Numbered from the stretch's first letter, positions 37,801-48,744 are shown. The stretch is 64,000 nucleotides of DNA from Myoxocephalus aenaeus (GCA_038501785.1 JBAMJR010000097.1:6724501-6788500), one strand, 5' to 3'. Translations and numbers: made by a program. The notes: a model not told the origin generated them from the sequence alone.

Positions 37801-40800
37801 AGAAAACTGGAGGCGAGCAGGTGGCGGGCATTCTGGACGCTGTCCTTGGGCATTACATTCGATTCATTTCTAGTGGACGTAATTTGCAAAGAAGCGTCAG
37901 AATACAGCTTTTTGAAACATTCTTACAGTGAACAGGTGTCGTTCAAACGAAGAGGCTCTTTACAACTAAGAGTAGACCTGTTAATCCTCTCTCCCTCCAC
38001 TGGCTTTTGAGCTTGGCCCTGAACCTGTGCAGATAGAGGAAAGCTCTGCAGAGCTAAGAATATTTCTAGAGTAAGAGGATATCACAAAGAAACGGGTTAG
38101 CGGCATAGGTCTCCAGGCAGCCCTCTTTTAACCTTACAGGCAGAACCTGTATCCTTAAAAAAAAAAAAAAGTAGTAATAAGCCCACCCCAGACTACTTTA
38201 CTGCAGTTTAGTTTCAGCTTATTGTTTTATATCTGCCTATTAATTTGTGCTTGAGCCCTGGCAGATGCTCAGCTGAGCTGTGGCTGCAAAACAGCCAGCC
38301 AAGCAAGCTGTCGGTCTACATTCAGGAACAACTGAGTGAATCCTGCTGTGTATTGATGAGTGGTTCAGCGCTCCAGGTGAGCTGAACATGACATATGGAT
38401 TGCTGCAAGGAAACATAATGTTGAGGGATTGCATCTGCAGAGACGTTCTAGCCATTCATACTGTCACAACATGGCACAGTGGGATAAATTACTATCTTTT
38501 TTTAAAAGGTTGAGGAGGTCACAAAAACATTGAGACAAATTGTAACTGGAATGGATATGGCTGATGTATGACACTTTTAAACTCGATGACTTGTTTTTGT
38601 TAAAGATAAAAATAAACTTGTTCCAACTTGGCAGATAATCACCTATGCAAATACATTCATAAACATTGCATTCTTTACCAATTTTAAGGGTTATTCTTTA
38701 TTATATTTTGGATTCAGTAGCCAATACTAAGGCTGCAACTAACTTGTTTTTCTTTAGTGGTTAATCTGCCAATTATGTTCTCAATTATGGTCCCTAAAAT
38801 GTCAGAAACAAAAGCAAGTTGACAGTCATATCTTAAAAGGTATTTAGTAATATTGTAAAAGACCAAGAAAACCTGCAAGCATTCACATTTGAGAAGCTTC
38901 TAATATTAACGATTTTCTGGCATTTTAAACAATTATTCAATTTTCTAAATAGTTGCAGATTAACTTTGACTGCAGATTCATCAGAATATAAGATATGTGG
39001 AGGTCAGAATACAGAGGTAAAACACATCCATTATAATATCTGATCTGATATACAACACAGATGAGCGAGATATTGGGCAGCACATTGCTGTGATCATAAA
39101 CTGGTACCAGGCAGTACCTGTTTTCTCCTGGAAGGAAGGAGGTAATGGGCAGGTTGTTCTCCTGGCAGGCCTGTCCGGGGTGCCAGTTGGCCTTGCAGGC
39201 CGAGCAGAACTCCAGGGCACAAACGGCGCACTGGACCAGCTGGGGCAGCGCAGGAGAATCTGCTTCCTTTAGCTGGCACACGGCCTGGCAGGTCGAGGAA
39301 GGGCACCACGTCCGGCATGGGTCCAGCAGCACCTCTGATGGAACAAAACAATTGAACACAGATACATTGTTTTTAATTGGGACACTTTTATTTTTAGTAG
39401 AATTTTCTGATGATTTCATTTTGGTGTTTTCAGCAGCAAATCTCCGTTGTTGCGGTGGGAGCTGACGTTCCCGAGGGATCTCCGAATCTCAGCACATAAA
39501 ACCCACAGGGTTCAAGGTTAATTTTGTTTCCTGCTTATGTTGGAAAATTGTTTTTATACAATCTTAAATTTTTGGCTGAGTAAGCACTAAGCCAAAAATG
39601 TAAGATTGTATAAAAACAATTTGTGTGTCTATGATTGACTTTTCCAAACTCTTTTAAATATGCGTGAAAGAGACCGGTGTTTGCGTTTTGCCAGTTCTGT
39701 TTTAGGTTCGTAGTGTGATGCACTTGCCCTTGTATCCTCTACTTCCTTCCCCTTACCTCTCTGCCAAGAACTCTAAGCACACATTCCACATGCACCCTTG
39801 GCCAGGCCTGAGAAATATGGAATGGTTACAGCAACTGTTCTGCCTGACTGGACCGGGACATTGATGAGACGGCTGACTGACCTTATCCAGGCAGGCAGCA
39901 TCAACCGCTATTTCTGAAGGCTTTTTGAGGATTTGTATTAAATTTACAATTAATCTAAATTGTCTGTTCCTATGCATTTGTTTGTCTTTGTGTTCATGCA
40001 TTTATTTGAGATTTATAGTGAGATCTGCATGTTCTCTGTCCAATTTGTTCCTGTGTGTAGGCAGAGAACCCGCAGAGCGGCTACCATCAAAGAGTGATAG
40101 CACGGCCAGGTTACTGCTTCCTCTGGTAGCATGGACCTCTACTATTACTGATTAGCATGTCTACTTTGACAGCATGGAGAGACACACACCCATTATCTTT
40201 CCAGCAATGACATCCAAGCTTTTTACCCGTTGGTTAACATGTATTCTACAAACAGTGTTAACTGCAGACATTACTTACATAGCTGCACGCTGAAGCAGAG
40301 ATAAAAGGATTTAACTAAAATATCTTGCTATGCGAAGAGACCTGCGCGCATCAGAGAGACAGTTTACGAGTCTAGAGCCGAACCAATCCAATTAAAATTT
40401 CTTTAAACAAAGTCTGGGAGGCTTTCCCTTCCATGTATATTTGATGGGAGGAAGTGTGACACTTTGATGACAGGATACTACAAATCAGACACATGTTAGG
40501 CCTCAGTACCTATTGCAACAATACTCCTTGCCTGTATGACTATCATTTTTGATTTCAGAAGTGAAAATTGAAACACTTAATTCTAAAGCAGTGGACTGCT
40601 GGTTTGTTAAAAAAAAAAAAAAAATCGGCAAGATTGAGAAAACAAGCATCGCAAGATCATTTCTTTTGCAGAAACCCAATCGCAAAATATGTCCAAGGGG
40701 GCAAAATGATTGATTCCAGACAGAGTGTGCAGCAGTTCGGCTACACTTGCAGGGTTGTCACCCTTTTGTGTGTCACAATAACATACAGTATCCTTGGAGA

Positions 40801-43800
40801 ACAGGAGGGTCCACGCGAGTGTGCAATTGAAGGCCATTGGTCACACGGCGCCCACTGACGGACGCTGGACCCGACACCAACGCGCTGCAGCTGCTTTCTC
40901 ATCGACTCACCCCTTTCAAACTGAAGCTTCTTGTATCTCTGCATCACCTCTGTGGCCACCATGCACTCAATCTACGGGGAGCGAGGAGACAAGACGTGGG
41001 AGGGAAATAAGCAGGTCATTGTGCGTATTTATAGACCGAAGCAATTATACATTCAGTATGTGAATATCATTTCCAGAACAATGTCAATTAAAATTGCTAC
41101 AATGTCTGAACTTAACACTTGCTTACCAAAAAAATAAATAAAGAATACAGTTGCCAGATTGCATCTGAGGTGCAAACTCAAGGTTAAATGCAAACATTTA
41201 TTGGGCAATGAAATGATCATTCAGGCTTTGTGAAAGTGCAGTCAAGTATAGATCAGGGCATTGATGTCAGAGCAGACAGGGATATGGCTGTCTTTGCCTG
41301 AGTGGCAGGAGTAGCTGGGGTTCCATTAAGGGCCAGTGACACTGATTGATTAGAAGCATAAGGCTGTGGTGAGCTGAACCATGCTGTGCCCGCGGGCCTC
41401 CGAGACCAAGTGAGAGAGTCAGTGAGTCCATCAACCGCCTTGAGGATGACGGACGCTTTTCCCTCAGATTGACCTCAGCTGCTCATTATAATGAAATAAA
41501 CACACTGGCAGGTGAAGCGCCATGGTCATCTTGAGTTTTGAGCAGTGGCGGGCCGTCAGGGCCTGCTAAGCCTTCTCTGCTGGCCTAAACAGAATAACAA
41601 AGATTAAAATTAAATTTAAATTTTGTATCTTTTTTTTTTATAATGAAAAGTTATAGCCATTTTATAATTTAATTGTTTTTCACAAATACACTATATGTAT
41701 TATAACTATTTTTAGCTTATTTTGTCATTTTACAGCTCCTGTGTTCCTCTGTTGCTCTGCTTCCAGCCTGCTGCATGGCGCGGCGCAGCTATAGGCTGGA
41801 AGCAGAGCAACAGAGCGCATGTTAAGGGTCTGCTCACAATCACATTTCACCTCTGTTTCTCTATGGAATTGAGAGCTGGTTACACTATGGCCCGCGTGAC
41901 CATTAACGTGCGCTGTGATTGGTCAGTGGTACTGCGGCAGTAGGTGGCGGTAATGCACCTTTTGTTGGATAAATCCGCATAAAAAAAAAAGAAGAAGAAG
42001 AAGAAGAAGAAGAAGAAGCAGCAGCAGCAGCTAGAAGCGAGAAGCTACCTTGACTCTCAAGATGAATGCGCCGCCGCGATCAGCTGTTAAACAGCAGGCG
42101 TAGGTACAAAATCCATGGCCCGCCACTGGCTTTGAGGGGGTGGGGGTGTGTATGTTAAACTTAATGGTATCAACTTGTACGTTATACAGAGTGGCGACCG
42201 CCCAATAGAGGGCCATGAGCTCACCCACCTTGAGCCACCAAAAAAAAAAAAAAGATTTATAATATTATTAATTATAAATTATAAATATTATAATAATATA
42301 TGCTTTTCCTGCTTGTCCTCTCCACCCATGCACGTCTCTGCTGCGCCGTGCACGTGCTGGGGCCAGGTCCATTTTGCCCAAGAAAGACGGGTCTAATAAG
42401 CAGTTTAGCCAATCACTGATTAAAGATATAAATGAGTGACATACAATTTATCTAATCAGCGCCCTAAAAAAAGACTCACCGTGGGGCCATTCTCATTTGG
42501 CCCAAGGGTGCGCGTTCTCGTCTCTCATGCTCGTCTCTCGTGTGTTTTGAGATTAGATGCTTTTATTTTGAAGGCGGCTCACAGAGTTTAAAAGGAAGTC
42601 ACATTGTGTGCGGATTTAATGTCCAAAAGCTACGGAAAATATGCTCAGTTTGTATGCAAATTAGAAACAGTAACGGTATTAGCACTCCCCCGACGAGGCA
42701 CAAGGTTAGTTAAAGCTGTAATAACTGTGTATGTTTGAAGGAAATTGGCGTGAGTGTTGGCTTTGTGCGTGTCCTGTTAATGCAAATTAAGCTAACATAA
42801 TAAACTAAGCTTACATAATTATCATTTTTGTGCCTTTGTACACAGCTCTTACGTTGGTTTTGGGAATTTATCAAAACATTTGAAATCATCAGTCAAGTGC
42901 AGGACTATCTTTCGGAGGGGTATGCAACACGATATATGTATTGATACATACATAGATATACTGAATTGTATTAATAAGATGTCCTTATTCTGTCAAAATG
43001 TTGGAATAAATGTTAAATATTTAACTGCAAAGTAATAATGCGTGTTTGCTAAAAAAAAAATGTTTGCCTTGAAATAATACTAGGATGTTTGCTGAAATTG
43101 ATTAGATGGCCCTACCAAAAAAAACAGCCGCCACTGGTTATACGGTATGTGGGAGGGAAAAGAGCAGCATAATAGGAGACATGGTTTGTGACATGGAAAA
43201 CAATTGACCTGTGGTGATAACCTCCCTGCTGTTTTGCTCATTTCAGGCACATACACTACCAGTTCTGCATATGCTACATATGCGCACAGACATTTCACGC
43301 ACACTTCTGTACACTGTTGTGTGAAAATGAAAAGTGACACTTGCTTTTGAATTGTTTTGATATTGGCAACCAGTCACCACCTAAAGGGCAAGTTAAACTG
43401 ATGACAATCAAAGTACAAATATGACTTTTTAATCAATACCTCATTTTCCTGCAAGTGTCCTCTTTTGGGACAGGCAGAGTCTGGACAGCTAATTGCAGTT
43501 TCAAGGCCTTCTTTAATCAGGAGTTCCACATACTGCTTCAGGCACTGAAGAAAAACAGACAGGAAGACAAATAAAGCACTGAACATGTTCAATATCCAGT
43601 CAGATTGAATAAAGAAAAACAACAACAACAACAACAACAACAACAAACACACACACACACACACACTATACTTGCTAGTAAAGAAAATGGAGCAGTCAAG
43701 AGCTACAGAGCAAGATATTTCCCTGAGGAGTTGGTGGAGACCAAAACAGAACTTTCACCAGAATGAATATTAGAAAATTACATTCGCTGTCAAGAAACTA

Positions 43801-44716
43801 CTCCATATGAATGCTTATGTTGCTGTGTGTCTGCTGGAATGTAAATACTCAATTGTCTGCAAACATGTTCAACTTTATAAGGCGACAGGTTGCCCTCAGG
43901 GAGCATTTTAAGCAAATAACTATTATCTCCAACTGAATCTTTACAAAGATGAACAATCTAGTCTTGCACTAGTATTTCATTAGCTTATAGTCTATGTTTA
44001 TGTATTTTGTTACATTGTGAATTTTGTTGTTATTATCTTATTCTATTTAAAGAAATTGGTATCAAATGTGGTGATAAAAAAAAAAGTAGCTCATGTGGGA
44101 TAAAGGCAGTCTTTGTGTTTCTATTGTTGACCTCGGTGGAATAAACTGTACTAACTGAACTCTGCCACCGCCCAGACTTCTAGGAAGTGGCTTCTATTTT
44201 TAGTGGTCATACTTGGACAATGTTTTCTCATCTATGGATTAGATTGGTTAAGATCTGACAGCCAATGGGTGTTGCTATTGCTCTGCCTCGGCCTTTCCAC
44301 ACAGCATCAGTGTTACACACGAGGGGATGTGAGCTTTGTTAGAGATCCTGACTTCATTATTGGTTTTAATAAAATGAAAATCCGGTGTTTCTCTCACTGT
44401 ATATAACATTTTTGCCACTTCTGCTCTTTGAAGTGTATCTAATGAACCCTAACCAATTTCACACAGAGTATTGCTCAGAAAAAGAAAAAGAAAATTGTTC
44501 AACCTTGAATTTTGTGATGATGAATTTTTACTTAAATCATTATTCTGCTGAACATGTGTTACTGTGGTGTGTACCGCTCACCAGTGTACAGAAGACACAT
44601 TGGCACTGTGTGATGGTGGTCATCTGCTCCAGAGGGAATTCCCCAAGGCACAGCTTACACGAGACCAGGGGGTCCACGGCCAGCTCCCAGGTGGGACGGT
44701 ACCGTGCCGTGGTCAT
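34732..44716 (-). CDS. rnf144a: RNF144A-type RBR E3 ubiquitin-protein ligase (7 coding exons)
   Basis: Joined minus-strand exons: 44716-44582, 43544-43440, 40971-40911, 39334-39118, 37521-37374, 36978-36889, 34863-34732. They total 888 nt, giving 295 residues plus a stop; the human protein is about 292. RING1 ligands are C20, C23, C38, C40, C43, C46, C65 and C70. IBR ligands are C111, C116, C136, C139, C144, C147, H152 and C157. RING2 has C188 and C191, the presumed thioester-forming C201, then C206, C209, C214, C217, H229 and C235. Residues 253-279 form one hydrophobic tail anchor with a G255xxxG259 motif, followed by a Cys/Lys-rich tail ending DDDPLPT. From family knowledge, RNF144A receives ubiquitin from an E2 onto the RING2 cysteine, sits on endosomal and plasma membranes, and targets include DNA-PKcs; the GxxxG motif promotes self-association. 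The tail and the RING2 block match RNF144A rather than RNF144B as I recall them. Which teleost duplicate (aa or ab) this is cannot be told here. Confidence 0.96.
36889..36978 (-). CDS. rnf144a: rnf144a coding exon 6 (RING2 end and pre-anchor)
   Basis: 90 nt, phase 0 at both ends, with acceptor TGTGACAG and donor GTGAAA. It encodes residues 223-252 (DDFLLIHYDKGPCRNKLG, then HSRASVIWHRTQ), including the last RING2 ligands H229 and C235. It is too short to appear as a long reading frame and was found by following the protein family. Confidence 0.95.
37374..37521 (-). CDS. rnf144a: rnf144a coding exon 5 (RING2 with catalytic Cys)
   Basis: A 148-nt exon encoding residues 173-222. It includes EEDDAPIKRCPKCKVYIERD and the GCAQMMCKNCKHAFCWYC block, which I recall as essentially identical in vertebrate RNF144A. 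C201 in the GCAQ motif is the RBR catalytic cysteine position. The acceptor is TTCTTCCCAG and the donor GTGAGT. Confidence 0.97.
38729..38969. repeat. Fish interspersed repeat in rnf144a intron 4
   Basis: It starts AAGGCTGCAACTAACTT and ends TAGTTGCAGATTAACTTT, with CTAAAATGTCAGAAACA inside. This is the pattern of a very abundant teleost element that I recognise from memory. The ends are weakly inverted. It is diverged and non-coding. Confidence 0.6.
39118..39334 (-). CDS. rnf144a: rnf144a coding exon 4 (IBR domain)
   Basis: A 217-nt exon encoding residues 101-172 and part of 173. It carries the complete IBR set (C111, C116, C136, C139, C144, C147, H152, C157) and the linker LPITSFLPGEN. The donor is GTACTG. 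The split codon AG|C gives Ser173 across intron 4. Confidence 0.95.
39546..39621. repeat. Long hairpin in rnf144a intron 3
   Basis: Two 32-bp arms at 39546-39577 and 39590-39621 are reverse complements with one mismatch, around a 12-nt loop. The arm starts AATTGTTTTTATACAATC and ends TTTTTGGCT. It lies between coding exons 4 and 3. It could be a tiny foldback/MITE relic or an intronic small-RNA hairpin; no TA or TSD flank is evident. Confidence 0.9.
40911..40971 (-). CDS. rnf144a: rnf144a coding exon 3 (RING1-IBR linker)
   Basis: A 61-nt exon encoding residues 81-100, beginning IECMVATEVMQRYKKLQ, plus the first base of codon 101. The acceptor is CCGTAG and the donor GTGAGT. The phase-1 junction with the next exon restores a Glu codon, as the family alignment requires. 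It is easily missed because of its size. Confidence 0.93.
41543..42128. mobile_element. Non-autonomous hAT-type element in rnf144a intron 2
   Basis: The ends are CAGTGGCGGGCC...GGCCCGCCACTG, with 8-bp flanks GTTTTGAG (41535-41542) and GCTTTGAG (42129-42136), one mismatch apart. It is 586 bp with no transposase frame. It contains two opposed copies of GCTCTGCTTCCAGCCT-type sequence (near 41750 and 41795) and an A/GAA/GCA microsatellite (41981-42030). It lies between coding exons 2 and 3. Confidence 0.8.
42189..43136. mobile_element. Second non-autonomous hAT-type element in rnf144a intron 2
   Basis: The right end CCGCCACTG is followed by GTTATACG; the left end GAGTGGCGACC is preceded by GTTATACA (42181-42188). 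This is a 7-of-8 target duplication and a slightly diverged terminal repeat. At 948 bp it has no supported coding frame. It starts only 60 bp after the neighbouring 586-bp element and shares its terminal motif, so both likely belong to one CAGTGGCGG-ended group. Confidence 0.7.
43440..43544 (-). CDS. rnf144a: rnf144a coding exon 2 (RING1 C-terminal half)
   Basis: 105 nt, phase 0 at both ends. It encodes residues 46-80, beginning CLKQYVELLIKEGLE and containing C46, C65 and C70, the last three RING1 ligands. The acceptor is TTTTTCTTCAG; the donor GTATTG is a weaker GT site but keeps the frame and the family alignment. Intron 1, between this exon and the start exon, is 1,037 bp. Confidence 0.94.
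43618..43666. repeat. (AAC)n-(AC)n microsatellite in rnf144a intron 1
   Basis: About nine AAC units followed by about ten AC units, 75 bp upstream (in gene direction) of the exon 2 acceptor. Confidence 0.95.
43685..43860. repeat. Fish interspersed repeat (GTTGGTGGAGACC type), copy 2
   Basis: ATATTTCCCTGAGGAGTTGG, TGGAGACCAAAACAGAAC and CCATATGAATGCTTATGTTG match the copy at about 18.0 kb in the same orientation. Located in rnf144a intron 1. Confidence 0.5.
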
Positions 44717-44732
44717 CTTCACCGCCACAGAG
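44582..44732 (-). CDS. rnf144a: rnf144a exon with start codon (coding part 44716-44582)
   Basis: On the minus strand a polypyrimidine-AG acceptor ends at 44733. It is followed by 16 nt of 5' UTR and an ATG at 44716 with A at -3. The exon encodes residues 1-45, including MTTARYRPTWELAVDPLVSC and the first RING1 ligands C20, C23, C38, C40 and C43, and ends at a GTGAGC donor. An in-frame ATG further upstream at 44779 lies beyond the acceptor, inside the intron, so it is not the start. Confidence 0.94.
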
Positions 44733-44912
44733 CTGAAACGAAGAGGACAGAGAGCTACGGTTAATACAGCCAAAAGCATCCGGAAATTAACTGCTGATGA
44801 TGAATATATGTAGCTCAGTTTTGTTCGTGTCTATAATGAACATTGTGACACAATCTGCATGACGGTATGAGCACAAACTGATAATGCATTGCGAGTTGTG
44901 TCCTGTGTGGGT

Positions 44913-44934
44913 GCACACACACACACACACACAC
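44913..44934. repeat. (CA)n microsatellite
   Basis: 22 bp of CA dinucleotides between the rnf144a start exon and the candidate first exon. Confidence 0.9.
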
Positions 44935-45133
44935 GTTAATTTCTATTCCAGGCCTCACGCTCTCGCAAAGAAAAAAAAACAGTTCAAAAGAGCCTCAAAG
45001 TTGTGTAGCCAGCTATCTCAGCTCCTTGTGACATTTTAACTTGGATGAAAAAACACTTTTCCTCCTTCACTGTGCGTCATCGCGTCTCTTTTGTGATCGT
45101 CGGTGAGGGTTATTTTAGGCCGTCTCGTCTCAC

Positions 45134-45420
45134 TCTCCTTCCCTCTGCAGCTGAGAGCGAAGAGCGCCCACTCGGCTGTTTACAGGAAGTGGTACCGAGC
45201 GCACAACGTCAACACAGTCAAGCTCTCCCCATGCTGCTTAGCAACCGGCCGAGGGAGGATTTCTGAGACGGAGGGGGCAACGGATCGGAGGGAGAGAAGC
45301 ACGGCAGAGGAGTAGAGACGGAGAGAGATCAGTCTGCCGTCCACAGACGCAAGAGAAGAGGAGGGCGAGGAGAGTTCACATTATCACGCAACGGACTTTC
45401 GTGCTGCATACATGTGCCGC
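45134..45420 (-). promoter_or_regulatory. Candidate rnf144a first non-coding exon / promoter
   Basis: This stretch is richer in GC and CpG than its surroundings, lies about 0.4-0.7 kb upstream of the start exon, and has no plausible coding frame. On the minus strand GGAAGGAGA|GTGAGA at 45134/45133 could be a 5' UTR splice donor feeding the acceptor at 44733. An ETS-type CAGGAAGTG lies at 45183-45191. On the plus strand a TCTGCAG acceptor-like string also occurs, so the strand is not certain. Confidence 0.35.
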
Positions 45421-45759
45421 CCAGAGAGGGTAGTCGAGAGAGAAAAGAGAGACGGCGTGTTCTGGTTTAGCAGAGATAGCATATCACTTCACACTGCCCT
45501 TAACAACACATTTCATCTTTTAGGAGGAAATAGATCACCATCACTAGGAAGCTAGGTGTAGGCAATCTACACAGAGAGGTTAATAACAAATTTAAAAAAA
45601 ATCTAATCCAGGGATCAGTGTGATGGTGTGCAGGCCTTTGGTGCAAGGCGATGTGTCAAGAAGAACACACGCCTCCATCTTATTTCATATTGTTATTCTT
45701 TTGTCCCAACGTAAGACAGAAAGAGAATTTGGGTGTTCCGTCAGTAAGATGGGAAGTAC

Positions 45760-47366
45760 AGTCAGGTCCATAAATATTTGGACTGACACATTTTTCATTA
45801 TTTTGGCTCTGTACATCACAACAATGGAGTTGAAATGAAAAAACGTTCAGCTTTAAATTTGAGGGTAGTTACATCCAAATCAGGTGAACGGTGTAGGAAC
45901 TACAACAAATTCAAATATGGCCACCCTCTTTTTAAGGGACCAAAAGTAATTGGACAATTGGCTGCTCCAAGGTCAGGTGTGTGTAATTCCCTCGTTATTC
46001 CATTTACAAGGAGTAGATCAAAGGTCTAGAGTTCATTTCCGGTGTGGTATTTGTGTTTGGAATCTATTGCGGTCAACTCTCAATATGAAGTCCAAAGAGC
46101 TGTCACTATCAGTGAAGCAAGCCATCATTAGGATGACAAATCAAAACAAAACCATCAAAGAGAGAGCAAACACATTAGGTGTGGCCAAATCAACTGTTTG
46201 GTACATTCTTAAGAAGAAAGAACGCACTGGTGAGCTCAGCAACACCAAAAGACCCGGAAGACCACGGAAGACAACTGTGGTGGATGACAGAAGAATCATT
46301 TCCCTGGTGAAGAATAACCCCTTCACAACAGTTGGCCAGATCAAGAACACTCTCCAGGAGGTAGGTGTATCTGTGTCAAAGTCCACAATCAAGAGAAGAC
46401 TTCACCAGAGTAAATACAGAGGGTTCACCACAAGATGTAAACCATTGGTGAGCCTCAAACAGGAAGACCAGATTAGAGTTTGCCAAAAAACATCTAAAAG
46501 AGCCTGTACAGTTCTGGAAGAACATCCCATGGACAGATGAGACAAAGATAAACTTGTACCAGAATGATGGGAAGAGAAGAGTATGGAGAAGGAAAGGAAC
46601 TGCTCATGATCCAAAGCATACCACCTCATCAGTGAAGCATGCAGGTAGTGTTATGGCGTGGGCATGTATGGCTGCCAATGGAACTGGTTCCCTTGTATTT
46701 ATTGATGATGTGACTGCTGACAAAAGCAGCAGGATGAATTCAGAAGTGTTTCGGGCAATATTATCTGCTCATATTCAGCCAAATGCTTCAGAACTCATTG
46801 GACGGCGCTTCACAGTGCAGATGGACAATGACCCGAAGCATACTGCGAAAGCAACCAAGGAGTTTTTTAAGGCAAAGAAGTGGAATGTTCTGCAATGGCC
46901 AAGTCAATCACCTGACCTGAATCCAATTGAGCATGCATTTCACTTGCTGAAGACAAAACTGAAGGGAAAATGCCCCAAGAACCAGCAGGAACTGAAGACG
47001 GTTGCAGTAGAGGCCTGGCAGAGCATCACCAGGGACGAAACCCAGCGTCTGGTGATGTCTATGGAATCCAGACTTCAGGCTGTCATTGACTGCAAAGGAT
47101 TTTCAACAAAGTATTAAAAGTGATGATTAGATTTATGATTAGATAAATTTGTCCAATTACTTTTGGTCCCTTAATAACAGGGTGGCCACTTATACATTTG
47201 TTGTAGTTCCTACACCGTTCACCTGATTTGGATGTAAATACCCTCACATTAAAGCAGAAAGTCTGCACTTAAAAGCATTTTTTTTCATTTCAACTCCAAT
47301 GTTGTGGTGTACAGAGCCAAAATAATGAAAAATGTGTCAATGTCCAAATATTTATGGACCTGACTA
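45760..47366 (+). mobile_element. Tc1/mariner-type transposon, nearly complete
   Basis: The left terminal inverted repeat spans about 45760-45957 (CAGTCAGGTCCATAAATA at the tip) and the right about 47149-47366. They are roughly 200-bp imperfect mirror copies ending in GGGACCAAAAGTAATTGG. A TA dinucleotide at 45758-45759 flanks the left end, as expected for TA-specific Tc1 insertion. The extreme right tip is diverged (CCTGACTAAG), so its duplicate TA is not clean. The element encloses one transposase frame (46085-47117). It sits about 0.4-0.6 kb upstream of the candidate rnf144a first exon. Confidence 0.93.
46085..47117 (+). pseudogene. Tc1-type DD34E transposase, single frameshift
   Basis: Two overlapping-family frames, 46085-46540 and 46554-47117, together cover a full Tc1 transposase; 1033 nt equals 344 codons plus one base. 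The N-terminal half has a paired-like helix-turn-helix (LSVKQAIIRMTNQNKTIKE, VAKSTVWYILKK), a GRPRKT AT-hook-like link and a second HTH. The C-terminal half has the catalytic core: WTDET (first Asp), VQMDNDPKH (second Asp) and SPDLNPIEH (Glu), with exactly 34 residues between the second Asp and the Glu. A one-base gain near 46476-46480 (GATTAGAGTTTGCC) moves the frame before the first catalytic Asp, so this copy should not make active enzyme. Confidence 0.93.
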
Positions 47367-48119
47367 AGTAAATCACTTATCTTGCTGCTCAAGGAAAGAG
47401 GAAGTTAAGATACAGGAGTACATCATATGTGGAAGTCTACCATTAGAGACAATCATTGAAAAATGTATGATTGTTAATAAATAATTATTGTGAGTGACTG
47501 GAGACTGCCGCTTAGGAGGCGAAATGCTTCACTTCACTTCACACCGGAGACAGAAAAACAGCAGCAGAAATGTAGGTGTCAGAATAGCTATTCATCATTT
47601 AGACAAATATATTGGATGTGTGTTAAGTGAGGGTTTCAGAAACCAGATGGCATCTTCTTTTCACTACTTTATCATACACAACCAAGGAGATTAATAGAGT
47701 CATTTCCCCCACCAAATGCATGCCATTCCATTCAGGTCATCTTCAGCTGACTTTTGGCTAGTTTGTTTTCATTTTAGCAATTAACACATTTTGATTGTTT
47801 GCAAGTGCCGTTCCTATTAGTCACAGTGGAGTAACCATACTATAAATTTGTATTGGACAAAAACACCATTAAAAAAAAAAAAATCCCTAAAAAGATCACT
47901 AAACTATTTCAACACATTAGATCAGTGTCATTATGCTTAACTGTTGATGAAAGTATGAAAAAGACAATAAACAGCAAGGAAACTTCTTCAAAAAGTGCAG
48001 ATTTAAGTGAAATATCGTATTACATTGCGTACACAACTAGAATGACTGTGCTGTATCTCTACCAACCAGTCAAGAAGCAGTTTTATGTCTGTCCAAAATG
48101 TCATCACTTCAACATTTTA

Positions 48120-48290
48120 GTCTAATCTTGAGTTATGGTCAAAAACATGTTTTGTGAGGTCACAGTGACCTTTTGACCACAACATTCCAATAAGATCATC
48201 CAAGTGGACGTTTGTTCCAAGTTTTTAGAAATGTCCTCAAGCATTTCAAAAATATTGCTTTCACAAGAATATTACAGAGGTGCATGAGTA
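48120..48290. repeat. Fish interspersed repeat (GTCACAGTGACC type)
   Basis: GAGGTCACAGTGACCTTTTG, then CATCCAAGTGGACGTTTGT and TTCACAAGAAT, is a pattern widely seen in teleost genomes, recognised from memory. Non-coding and diverged. Confidence 0.55.
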
Positions 48291-48744
48291 CTTATGGACA
48301 CATAATGGCTCCTGCCACAGCTGTCCACGGTGCAGAGGGACAACTCTAAAACAAGGCAGTACAGAGCAGCAACACGCCCATGTTCAGGTAGTCCAGCTGT
48401 GCACCTGTTCTCTCAGTAAGCGAGTCATTCCAATGATGCTTCACAAAGAAAAAGTGTCTCATTTGATGAAATAAGATTCCCTCAATTCTTCCTCCTTCGC
48501 ATCCTTTCATTGCATTGAGCAGATGGACGGAGGAGAAGTTGGGAAGTGTGAAAAAATGAGATGCAACTAATGCTTGACTCATTCAAATCACCTGACATTC
48601 ATCCATCTATCCACCATCCATTACGCCGACCAGAAAGCCCCGAGTGGTGAGGAAGCTCTATTATGGAGGTGCTGAGCTTGTATACAAAAGCTTAAAAAGG
48701 GAATTTGTTATCAGGAGGGAGCCAAGGACTTATAAACATGACCC

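Noticed and set aside
44717..44779. Upstream in-frame ATG extending rnf144a by 21 residues
   Set aside because: Lies upstream of a good acceptor and the family starts at MTT; the added residues are intron translation.
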